From positions 9,211,201-9,275,200 of the forward strand of contig OX365962.1 in assembly GCA_947247005.1 (NCBI GenBank): a stretch of 64,000 nt of DNA, in the 5' to 3' direction. The DNA comes from Spisula solida (lineage: Eukaryota > Mollusca > Bivalvia > Venerida > Mactridae). Positions 23,695 to 34,800 of the stretch are shown here, piece after piece. Made by a program: the position numbers and the translations under genes. The notes beneath the pieces are model-generated. The model was not told the origin of the DNA and ran no database searches. It was given only the letters and a program-made list of their open reading frames with translations. Each line of letters opens with the position of its first letter. Position 1 is the first letter of the stretch.

Positions 23695-23946
23695 CTATTT
23701 GTTTAATTAATGTCATTTGCATCTGAATGCAGAAAGTATTGTCATGTACATACAGATAATAGTAAGTACAATGAAGTGCAGGTTACTGGTATATTGCATA
23801 TATAATTATATTGCTTTTGTATAAATCAATAGTAAATTGTAAATTTGTTGAAACAATATTCTGTGTTGTAAAACAAATTATTTTAGCATTTAACTGTTAA
23901 AAATGTATTGAAAATGATACGTTTGCTACATTAAATGATTAATGAC
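21794..23946 (+). repeat. Local segmental duplication A, copy 2
   Basis: This is a near-identical direct copy of 7796-9943. The main length difference is an expanded (TA)n tract at about 23668-23694, which is short in copy 1. The right boundary is abrupt: after TTAAATGATTAATGAC copy 1 runs into duplication B, whereas here the sequence runs into the flank of the zinc-finger pseudogene. Confidence 0.92.
22474..22718. mobile_element. Foldback MITE, CAGGGTACTGTTTTAT family (copy within duplication A')
   Basis: It is identical in layout to 8484-8728 and was co-duplicated with block A. Confidence 0.65.
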
Positions 23947-24239
23947 ATCTGCAAATCCATGTGACAGAGCTGTTCATGCTTTGAAATTGCCTGGACAGTG
24001 AATCAAAAGGTGGAATACTGAACCTAGTGCAAGAAACCTCCTTCAAATGATAACTTGTGGAAGGAATATTGAAGTGTAGTTTTTACTGTGAGTTGATCTG
24101 TATTTACCATCTGAAGTCTTCTTGGGCCGTTACAAAGGAAGCCAAGTGCAAGTTAATCATTCTATGCCAGTAAAACCATTTAATGTGGATTTTTTTGTTG
24201 ACCCGTTTTAATACAATTTGACAACAAGTTTATCGCATG

Positions 24240-25698
24240 GAAGTGTATTGTGCATTTGGAAAACCATTTCAGTGTGGTATTTGTGGACAAAAACTACCCA
24301 AGGTCGAGTAGTCTTATAAGCCATATGAAAATCCATACACGTGAAATTTTGCCACATAAATGTACTGTGTGTGAAGCTGCTTTCAAAAAAGAAAGTCGAC
24401 TTCAAACTCACATGGAAAAACACACTCTTGAAAAACCATATGAGCCAGTCTCCAGGAAAACCTGCTATATTGACAAAAATATTGACTTTAAGATTTTCCA
24501 CAGTATTAAAGGATAATGTTAAATAAGCAAATTGCAAAAGGAATTATGTTAATATCTTGAATTTTAAGGAAGTTACAGCTGTTTTTGTAGAGTCCCTATT
24601 CGTAGCTATTTGTGTGACGTCGCAAACGTCATTCAAACGTTATTCGACGTAAGTGAAATAAGTATTTCATTATTACACCATTTGATCAATTCTTGACATA
24701 AACTGTTCAAAATAGTACCAAATTCTATAATTATGTTTCACGTTTCAAAATATCTATCAAAATCGAAATTGTTTGCATTCAGAGAAAGGCTACTTTTGTT
24801 TTAAACAACTAAATCCTTGTTTTTTTCAATCGGAGTACTTTTCTGAAATTGGTCACCATAGCAACGAAGTATGTGTTTTTAACATAATTCATAGGAAAAT
24901 TTAAAGCTAAGGTATAGTACTATATGGGTCAATTACTTAAAATAGAATCAATAGATATGTATTTTTCCTTATTTTAGAGCTATATCAAAATCTTGTTACA
25001 TATGGTAATTATATAATGTCATTATAGCAGGTTTTCCTGGAGACTGGCTCATATATATGTGGAGTCTGTGGAAATGAATTCACTGATTCACACTACGTGG
25101 AATGACACATGAAAAAACACATGAATGAAAATTTTTTGAAACCATTTCAATTTCCCTGCAGCATTTGTGGTTTAGAATTCACACAAAGACGTCATCTTTT
25201 CGCTCACAGAAAATTACACAAGGATCAAGGTGAAAACTTATTTAAATGCAGCGAATGTGGATCAGCATTTGGACAGAGAAGGGATATCTTATATCTCACA
25301 AGAAAATCCATATTGTTAAAGAATTTAAATGCGAACTAAGCGGTCAACTGGAAAATCACATGAAAACCCATATTGTTGTTGAAAAAACATTTAAATGTAA
25401 TGTTTGTGAGACGATATTCACAGACAATGAATCCTTGACGAGACACATACAAATTCATACAGGTGACATCATATTTAAATGCGGTGCATGTGGATTAGGA
25501 TTCAAAGAAAACAGTAGTTTGAAAAACCACATGAAAATACATGCTCATGAACATTATAAATGTGGCGTTTGCAGATCTGTTTTTAAAGAAAAACTTTCCT
25601 TGGATGAACACATGAAAATACATACTGGTGGAAAACAGTATTTTGCACAATTTGTGGATCAGTCTTCAAACAAAAGGACTGTCTGGAAATTTACATAA
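24240..25698 (+). pseudogene. Decayed C2H2 zinc-finger gene, split by a MITE
   Basis: At least eight C2H2 finger units can be traced in + strand frames. Examples are KPFQCGICG near 24265, HKCTVCEAAFKKESRLQTHM near 24355, ICGVCGNEFTDSHYVE near 25058, FPCSICGLEFTQRRHLFAH, FKCSECGSAFGQRRD, FKCNVCETIFTDNESLTRHI, FKCGACGLGFKENSSLKNHM and YKCGVCRSVFKEKLSLDEHM. The frame breaks near 24300, has a stop after HYVE (about 25100), shifts near 25290 and ends at 25698. A 609-bp MITE interrupts it at 24442-25050. Together these make it a pseudogene of a multi-finger DNA-binding protein. The parent family cannot be named. The last stretch, from 25246 to 25698, still keeps four good fingers in one open frame. 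Confidence 0.82.
24442..25050. mobile_element. 609-bp MITE with perfect 28-bp inverted repeats and ATAT target duplication
   Basis: The terminus GAGCCAGTCTCCAGGAAAAC, continuing to CTGCTATA (24442-24469), is repeated exactly in inverted orientation at 25023-25050. Flanks are CCATAT on the left and ATATATATGT on the right. Removing the element and one ATAT restores a continuous zinc-finger linker/finger frame, KPYICGVCG. The interior is non-coding and contains GACGTCGCAAACGTC. The superfamily is unknown to me. Confidence 0.88.
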
Positions 25699-25720
25699 AA
25701 AAACAAAACAAACTATAGTC

Positions 25721-25962
25721 CAGAGAATTTGACACGACTCTCAAACTTCTATTTGCATAATTTAACAGCTGATAAATTGTCTATATTTAATCCCAGTTGT
25801 ACGTTTTCATAAGTAGGGAATCAAGAAGATGCTTGAGATGTCATACCAACACAAATCTAAAGGACTGATATTGCAAGATTTGCTCGCGGAAATTTATATA
25901 TTCAACGCAAGAACCTTGTAATATATTCATGCATAGAGGTCAGGATCATGTCAAATTCTCTG
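25721..25962 (+). mobile_element. MITE, CAGAGAATTTGACA family, complete copy
   Basis: The left end CAGAGAATTTGACACGACTC and the right end GATCATGTCAAATTCTCTG form inverted termini. It lies directly after the zinc-finger remnant. Other copies are at 749-955 and 34293-34524. Confidence 0.78.
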
Positions 25963-26257
25963 TGCTCTTAATATATAAACATTCATTTTTTTCACTAGCC
26001 TTTTTTCCTTCAAGTCTTACCTTTGAAGAGCTTCTATCTCTTAATTACGGCCACCTTTTGTAGCTCCTTTTTGGTGTTGCTTTATAGAGGTTGTACATGT
26101 ACTGTATATTATGTATTATTATTGTTGTTCTTAACAATTCAATATATGAAAGTTAACGTTATTTGTATGTATTTTGCGCTACATTTACTATGTAACGTCT
26201 TTTGGCGCCACCACGTTTATTGTGCATGATGACGTTACGTTACGTTTGTATAATCAT

Positions 26258-26300
26258 TACCTGAAGAAGCCTTCTAGGCTAAACGTTGTGATAAAATGAA
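26258..26300 (+). ncRNA. Hammerhead-like core typical of Penelope-like element ends (degenerate)
   Basis: The sequence CCTGAAGAAGCCTTCTAGG is followed by CTAAACGTTGTGATAAA. It fits the order CTGANGA, a GCC/GGC stem with loop TTCTA, and a near-GAAAC strand in which the first G reads T. Such CCTGAAGAAGCC...GGCGAAACG motifs sit at the ends of Penelope-like elements in animals and encode type I hammerhead ribozymes. The G-to-T change would probably abolish cleavage. No Penelope reverse transcriptase is visible nearby. Confidence 0.3.
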
Positions 26301-26896
26301 CATACATTAAATGTTTTTCATGTTTGGTGGTTATATTCTATTTTCGATTTATGTAAATTTACATGAAGCACATACTGGTTAGAACTACAAGTGTTGTAAC
26401 AGTATACATCAGGCCCTTAAAGCCAAAATCAGCTTTCCCCCAGTGCCTTAAATCCTAGAATAATGTCTTTAAATCAGTATGGGTGTTAATATTTTAGTCT
26501 GTATTGTGTTATTTGAGTGATTATGGCTTGTATTGCATAAAAAAGTTCTTAAATTAGCCTTTATATTAAGGATAACCATGCAGGTACATTTGTATCACTT
26601 TCAAATTTTTAGCCATTCTCATGGATCTGTGTAGGCTCAAATCCTAGCAATGCCCCAGCGCCTTAAAAAATTTCTGGGGAAGGGTCTGTACATGATGTAT
26701 ACATGATGAACCCTGAAACTTGGCTTCACATGGTTCACAGTGCAATGCTACTAAATTTAGGTACGGTTCGGTACAATATATTTTTACTATAAATACGATT
26801 CTGACTACAAAAACATGCTGCAGCATACTGATTGTGTTTTATTATCGTGCATCGGTCGTTTTGATTGGCTCGTTGTTGTTGCTTAAGACATACATG

Positions 26897-27107
26897 TATA
26901 ATCCAGTTATGATCTGGTAAGAGTGACGTAGCCGTTTTTGTGTACACAGAAGATTACAACCATTGTCTGAATAGGTAGTGCAAATAAGCAGTATATTAGT
27001 TTAGCATTGAAATTATGGCTGTCTGTTTAAGCCTTTATAATTGGTTTTACACCGTAATAGTGGACTCAACCTCTGCATCACTGTATTCTTACCCTGACTG
27101 GACTATA
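26897..27107. mobile_element. MITE, TATAGTCCAGT...ACTGGACTATA family, copy 1
   Basis: The termini TATAATCCAGTTATGAT and CCTGACTGGACTATA are inverted and begin and end with TA. The interior matches 62584-62797 (for example GCCTTTATAATTGGTTTTAC). The TA ends suit a Tc1/mariner-type insertion. Confidence 0.75.
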
Positions 27108-27342
27108 CTACATATTGTAAAATTTCATTTAATGTTATTATCTACAATGTCTAAAACCTTTTATATTGATTTTACAGTATATGAATATGATATAACGGAA
27201 ACAACAAAATGTAATTTCTCTTTTTTTAATCCTAGAAAATATAAACAAATCAAATAAATTAACAATATTAAACATTGTTGATACGATAGCATCATATTTT
27301 TTTAACAATTTTGCGTAGAAAAATTAGTTTTTTCATTGAAAA

Positions 27343-28250
27343 CTAGAGCAGTCACTGGAATGATGAATCATACCCCGCAGCACTGCCTCCCTCTTGAGAT
27401 GCTTCGGGAGATCGGGGCCTGGTCCCGGGAAGTAGACTTCGCGGTATAGGGGAATTTAGACGCCACAAAAAAACCCACAACCATTTGAAGATGGTGAGCG
27501 ATTTGATACACCAAGCATCTCCCACTGTGGGGATTTAGACACAATTTTTGGCTCTAGGGTGGGTGATTTTTAAGGCCCCCCAAAACAAATTGTCTATGTC
27601 CCCGGGTCTTCCCACCGGTTACCCTTGGGGCAAAATATTGATAGGTGCATTAACTCCACAGTTAGTCAGACACAAACTAAAGTTTAAACATTTTATGTTC
27701 AAACATTTATGAAGGAATCTAAATTGTAAATTGACCAACCATATTCGTTCACCAAGGTGACACACTGTACGTGATCTAAAATTAAATTTCCTTCATATTT
27801 TTTAATGCCCATGAAAATCAAAATGGATAAGCATTACATGTATATGAAATAAAATGTTTGACCCCATATTTTGGAATGACTGAAGTTCGACTGAATTCAA
27901 GAATTGAAATAAAAATCATTTAATAACAATGAACACAATTATAAATAATAAGCCCTGATTGTATAAAAAATATCTCAGTATAAAATTTCCTTTAGCATAT
28001 TTATGACAGGGGTCCTACAGTTAAGGAATAATCCCTAAAATCCTGAGAAGCTGCACTAGAAAGAATGAACTTTTCTGCAGAAAATGAAAGTTATTTCGTG
28101 AAAAAATTCAAAGAATTGACAAAGTTACAGTCAATTGAAATTTCATCAGCTGAATTATAACTGTTGCAATAGAATGATATTTGAACTATTTAAATCTTGA
28201 TGTGGGATTGCGGCTTGTTCTGAAGATTGGGGATTATGACTCAGTTGAAC
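27343..28250. other. Gene-free stretch downstream of the FYVE gene, repeat fragments
   Basis: An AACTAGAGCAGTCACTGGA repeat start is at 27343 and is echoed at 28705. A terminus of the GATCTCCCGAAGCATCT MITE is at about 27396. A stretch ending TTGATAGGTGCATTAA (about 27650) matches the end of another fragment near 44760. No exon is recognised. Confidence 0.45.
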
Positions 28251-28254
28251 CCCT

Positions 28255-28700
28255 GTCATGATAAATATGGTATGAAAACACTCAAAATAACAAGAAACGT
28301 AGATTTTTTTAACAAATATTTTGAAATAAAAAAATAGGTTTCCCTGTACAAAATTAATATATATTAAAGTTTCTTTATATTAGCACATTCATGATAATTA
28401 TGGTATAAAAACACTCAAAATAACAAGAAACATAGAATTTTTTAATGAAAATTTGGAAATTAAAAAAATAAGTTTCCTGGACATTAAAATTAATACATGC
28501 AGTATAAAATTTCTTTATATTAGCACATTCATGATAATTATGGTATAAAAACACTCAAATAACAAGAAACATAGAATTTTTAATGAAAATTTGGAAATTA
28601 AAAAACTAGGTTTCCCTGTACAAATATATATATAATACATGCAGTATAAAATTTCCTTATATTAGCTCATTTATGATAATTATGGTATAATAACACTTAA
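28255..28700 (+). repeat. Tandem repeat, about four ~135-145-bp units
   Basis: The block ATGATAATTATGGTATAAAA followed by ACACTCAAAATAACAAGAAAC recurs with starts near 28258, 28389, 28526 and 28672. It lies just downstream of the FYVE gene stop codon. Confidence 0.75.
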
Positions 28701-28820
28701 ATAACTAGAGCTATCACTGGAGTGATGAATCATACCCACGCAGTCACTATGTGACAGGTGAGTTAAAAATAGCACAAGTGTACAGTAGGTAATAACAACC
28801 ACTAAAACAGGTTTCACTTT

Positions 28821-31800
28821 TCACATTAAATCTGAGACAGCAAGTTTTTGCGCAGAGCTCCTCGATAATTCCAGCACCGATTTTGTATGTTTGAAACTTC
28901 TATTTATAGACTTCATGTTGAGCTGCACATTGACCTGTTCTAGGACACCACGAAGTCGGCGAATCAGAAGTTCTGCTACATGTTTCGATCCTTGTGAAGC
29001 TAACTGACGTTTCGACACTCTAACAAGACGATGATCCTGTAATAGTAATGTCATTTACCGCTCATATTTTAATCGAGATTTCCATTAATGAACTGCACTT
29101 TTATTGATTTGACTTTGTTTTTAAGTATGAAGTGAAGAGCGTTTACCAACATGTCACCCATACATATCACACTGGAATTCAATCTCAACAATATGAAATG
29201 TCCTAGCTAAAAAATGCACAAAAGAGCGCTATAATTTGGCATTTTTATCCCACTGAAATGACATGCAAACATATGCAGAAATGTGTTCTTGCCATCTTTA
29301 AACTAGCAGAAACAATAACCCTAGTTTTAGAATATACCAAGTTAACAGTCTATTTTCAAACATGCGTCAATTCAAACAACTATAAATTAACCCCTAATTA
29401 TTGAGACGCAGGTCAGCCATTACACTTAGCTCCAATGGTAGCCACAGGTAACTGTATCACTGATAAAGAGTAAAAAAAAAATATTTTATATACAGTGGAA
29501 CCCCTCTAATCCGGACTCGTCCGGACCAGACAAAAAGTCCGGATTAGAGAGGTGTCTGGATAAGAGGGGTTTCTATTTTTAGATACTTGTATGTTAATCT
29601 TAGTTGAAGGCATTGCTAAACACCACAAAAAAATGAGATGTAAAACAGCAACAATTGATTACACACCTTCATTGTTGGTTTTGGTACAGAAAAATATTCT
29701 CTGATCAATTTTACTTTAGCTTCAAGGTCGATTTCAACCTTACGACGTTTTGACGGAGGCTCAGACATAATTATCATATGAAATTCTGTAAAAGAATGAC
29801 TATCCGTCAAATGCATTTTGATGGATTTTTATAGCATTTACTCGTAGATTTATCCAAACTGAGAACGTCCGAGTTGTTTTCCTTTGATGTCGATAACGAC
29901 CTTCTCAAAATTAAACATTAAGGGGACCTGTATTCGATTCAACTGACCTCCGTGTAGACAAAACAACGCAGCAATAGTCTTTTAATTAATTGAATAGGCC
30001 AATAAACGCTGTCAAATTATTAGCGCTTTTAAAATGATAATATTTAATAGTCCCAAATTGTGATTTTCACACCCGTGTCGATAACACGTACACACCGACA
30101 CTGCGTATTGTTGATGTTACAACCGTTAAATGATCGGACTATTTTAATTGCATATACGATGGTGCGAATATACATCACATTGACACCTGTCAAAACATTG
30201 GCCTGGGCAATGTTCAAATCGATTGTCCGGATCCGAGGGGTCAATTTTAGAGCAAATATATGATAAATCCTCGTAATTTTGTCCGGTGTCCGGAGTGAAG
30301 GGGTTCCGGATCCGAGGGGTAAAAACGTATTAAAACATGAATAAGAATATTCGGGACCAACAGATCCGCCCGGATTAGAGGGAAATCCGGATTGGAGGGG
30401 TCCGGATTAGCGGGGTTCCACTGTAATTAAATTTTATGTTGTCTTAGATATAAATTTTATAAAAAAAATTTTTTTTTTACTCTTTATTAATGATACAGTT
30501 ACCCGTGATGATAGCAACAGCATGTTGGCTTTTGACTGTTTCAGGTACACACCCATTCATGCACCTTGGTGAAGTGGAGCACTGTGTGATATTCTTGCTC
30601 AGAGAACTTAATCAGTGGCACAGATGGGGATTGAACCCAGGACCTCTTGATCCTATTGCTTGTGCCCTACCTGTAGGTCACTGCTCCCAACAGTATTTTG
30701 ATTGTGAAGGTCTACAAGGGGTATGTTCGTAACGTCTGTTCCGCACACTGTGCGGGATGTTCTACTCCGAACAACTTACAAACAAAACAGAACTGTCTTG
30801 GACAGTGTGCCGAATGTTCTACTCCAAACATCATACAAACAAAACGGAACAGAAAGTAAAATGTTTAAATGTGACTGTTCTGGCTGCACCACCTTTGTGG
30901 TGGGCACAGAAAGAACATGTTCCGAACAGTTTTCTGGTTTGTTCGTAAGTGTGTTCCACTGTCTGGGATGTGAGGAACAGCGTTTCAAACGCGCCCAAGG
31001 TACAAAGTTGTAGCATATGATAGAAGACTAGGTCTGTGATCTCAAGATGTTCAAAAACAGATCTAACCACACTTTATAGGTGCAACACTATAAAGTAGTT
31101 TATGTTGTGGGACCATTCCATATGATTTTATGTACATTGTATATTGGTATGCCAACGGGGCTGCTGGTGGATACTTTGTTTCAATTATGTCACTTTGGGT
31201 TCATTTAATCAATTTCAGATAATTACTCTAAAGAAGTTTTCAGATCTATAGGGATATGGTTTTTCCCCTTGATACAGCAGTAGGAAACTTCAAACTTTAA
31301 GCCTAGGTCCCACTGAGCATTTTTCGCCTAGGCGATGTACTCCCGATTGAAATTATTGAGCTCTTAGGACATCAGGAACAGGTTCCTCATGGTCTAGGGG
31401 AAGCTTCAGTGAAGACATGAGACAGTTTGTGATATCGGAAGGAATTGTGATAAATTGTGTAATAATGTAGGAAATTGGGAGAACATCGCCGATGTGGAAT
31501 TCCTCAGTGAGACCTAGGCTTTACTTACTTTCATCTGAGCAATAACAATACATTTTAAATGTTCTGAATGCTGATCGATGTCTTCACCTTGACCAGCTAG
31601 ACATATGTTAGCCTCATCTTCTATCGTCTGAAACAATATCAACCCACAATATCAAGATACCAAAGTAATACACAACTTCCACGTGTAGGGGCTGAATCTC
31701 AAGGATCATGTGGGTAATTTTTATTGAGGATTGCCATACTTATTTTATTTAAGGTTGACCTTAAACTTATAATAATCACTCTCGACACGTCATTCGAAGT

Positions 31801-34800
31801 GTGAACAAACAGTGGTTTATGACGTAGTATAAAGTAATTAACAACTTGATTGCGTTAGACAAAATTAGCTTAATACAATAGAAATATAGAACAAATAAAA
31901 TCGGGAGGAGTTGAAACAGGTCGTTTAAGACAAAGATTGCTTAATACGCGTGGCCACTAGTACAAGTTACACTGTGATATAGTATTTACGGAGTAGAGGG
32001 ATAAAGAAACTGACTACATTAAGTTTATAACATAATGCTTACTTGATCAAGATCTTTCAACAGATCCGGTATTTCACCTTTCAGGGAATGTTTCTGACTC
32101 AGGTGTAACGATTCAAATATAAGTTGCCGTATGTAAATCTGTGCACTAACGATGGCCTGTAATCAAACAAATATAAGCTGTTGTATGTAAATTTGGGCAC
32201 TAACAATGGCCTGTAATCATACAAATATAAGCTGTTGTATGTAAATTTGGGAACTAACAATGGCCTGTAATCAAACAAATATAAACTGTCGTATGTAAAT
32301 CTGTGCACTAACAATGGCCTGTAATCATACAAATATAAACTGTCGTATGTAAATCTGTGCACTAACAATGGCCTGTAATCATACAAATATAAACTGTCGT
32401 ATGTAAATCTGTGCACTAACAATGGCCTGTAATCATACAAATATAAACTGTCGTATGTAAATCTGTGCACTAACAATGGCCTGTAATCATACAAATATAA
32501 ACTGTCGTATGTAAATCTGTGCACTAACGATGGCATGTAATCAAACAAATATATTCTTTTTTCAGTTATTTACAACAGCTGACTACCTAACCACTTTTCC
32601 TGGACTGTATCCTAACAGTACTAACTTATCATTCCACAGGTAGCAGTAACTGTTCCACATGTGGAGGAATATAAATATTGAATGGAAGAGTATGACCTGC
32701 TGCTATTGGGAATCAAAGCCAGAATGCCGCGTTACAGTTCCAGTACATTTGATCACAGCCTCATTCAGTTTTTAACATGAGACTTTTATATACACATTTA
32801 ACAAATTCGATTTTTTAGAAAATATTTGCCCCGATTCTGCAGCAGTCCTTAAATGATATCTGACAGGGTGCCCACAAATATTCTGACACAAAATTCCCTG
32901 AATTTTCCCTGACCACACACCAGTTTTTCCTGACTTCACGTACGGAATTTTGTTCGAGTAAATTTAGACAGTAAAAATAGAGAAAAGGAACTTAGAGTAG
33001 CTTTATGCGGAACAAAAAAGGTTTAAGTTAGTAGTTCTAGGACTGATGATTGACATGAAGTTATTACAATTTTGAACTGTCCAGAGTGAGCGAAGATTTT
33101 TTATGATTTTTTTTGGCAACTAAAATAAAGAATTCCATAACTTTTCCCTGACATTTGCTCAATTTTCAGATTTCCCTGACTTTTCCCTGACCTTGAAAAA
33201 AATTGTTTTTCCCTGACTTTTCCCTGACCGTGGGCACCCTGATCTGAGTAAACTAATAAAATACGTACATGTTTATCAACTATCCTCTGTATGTATTCTA
33301 GAATCTGTGGACTCGCTGATTCACTCAACTTCCGTTTTAATGCCTTAAACAAGTTAGTGTTCTCAATGTAGAAATCACTCTTTGCCTGAAAATTACATAG
33401 TACAGGGTGTTAAAAAAGTTTCTCCCAGCCTGAAAATTACATATACAAGGTGTTAAAAGTTTCTTCTCAATGTTTTTGTTTCAATTGTTTATTATTCTGC
33501 TGTCAGAAGACTGTAAAATATTTATGTTAAATTCCAGAGGGTTCTACCATTGTTCTAATCCTTTGAGCATTAAATGAAGCTATTAGTATAAAAAATTATA
33601 ATTGTACATGGCACACATGGCTCAGATACAATTAAAGGGGCATGCCCTGGAACTGATGTGTCTCGAATAGCAATCAAATTGGTATCATTTTAATAACTAA
33701 GTCAAATATTGAGAACCCTGTAAAAAAGTTACGAATTATCCAGCTAGTTTTTAAAAACAATATTTCAAGAATCACTAAATATCGTTGTCGTCAATAAAGG
33801 CTCGGACAGCCTTCATTCAAATCGATATACAAAATATCAAAGCGCGCGTTATAGAGTAAATTTTTAAGTCAAATTCTTCTTTGACTTTTTGGTAATAGTT
33901 GGTTTTACAAGTGATAAACGCAATTTTGTTGTATGCAAACCAAGACACTCCAGTTTCTGGACATGCCTCTTTAAGTATGAATTAAAATTTTGAGAACAAG
34001 CTTTTTCAACACCCTGTAAAATCCATTAATACACAGACAATAGCATGGCATGGAGGTAGAGTAGGTATTGCTTTGGACTTCAGATGGAGAGGTTCCTGGT
34101 TTAAATCTCAGCCAGGGCACTTGGTTAGTTCAGAAAAAACACTTCCTAGTTTTTCCAATCAAACTAGAGATGAACTGATGGGAGACCCAGAGGTAGTCTT
34201 GTGTGTATCAGTAATGAAGATCAGGCACCTTAAAAAAGCAAGTAGTTTATTCAGATATAGCTAGGTTAGCACACTCAGACTTCTTGTGCAGCACGGAGGA
34301 TTTGACCTGATCCTAACCTTTATGCACGAATATATTACAAGGTTCTTGTGTTGAATATACAAATTTCCGCAAGGAAATTGTGCAATATCCTCCTTTAGAT
34401 TTGTGTTGTTATTACACCTCGAGCGTCTTTGTGACGCTTTCCACTTATGAAAACATACAACCAGGATTATAAATATAGACAATATATCAGCTATGAAATT
34501 ATGCTAATAGAAGGTCTAGAGCCATTTCATATTCTCCGTACTATACAACTTTCCACTATATCCGAGGTCATTGGCCAATCACTCAGGGTAAAAGTTAGAT
34601 GACCAAGTACTTATGACTGTGTCAATTAAACCAAAACATCCACAACATCACAGACAATTGAAGGGTAAAAGTTGGATGACCAAGTACTTATGACTGTGTC
34701 AAATAAATCCAAACATCCACAACATCACAGATAACTGATCCTGATCCTTGTAGAATATTTTAACCGCTCATATTTCCATAACTCACAAATTCAAGTGGTT

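Larger units (their letters stand above)
29447..30505. mobile_element. Outer inverted-repeat element holding a nested pogo-type element
   Basis: GGTAACTGTATCACTGATAA followed by AGAGTAAAAAAAAA on the left (29446-29480) is mirrored by TTTTTTTTTACTCTTTATTA followed by ATGATACAGTTACC on the right (about 30470-30504). That gives ~32-bp termini with a few mismatches. The TA-flanked element at 29493-30423 sits inside. The pair lies in the last intron of the FYVE gene. Confidence 0.65.

Noticed and set aside
32099..32548. 149-codon minus-strand ORF with repeated [16 protein letters not shown] peptide
   Set aside because: It is in a different frame from the real exon and stays open only because the repeat unit is 54 bp.
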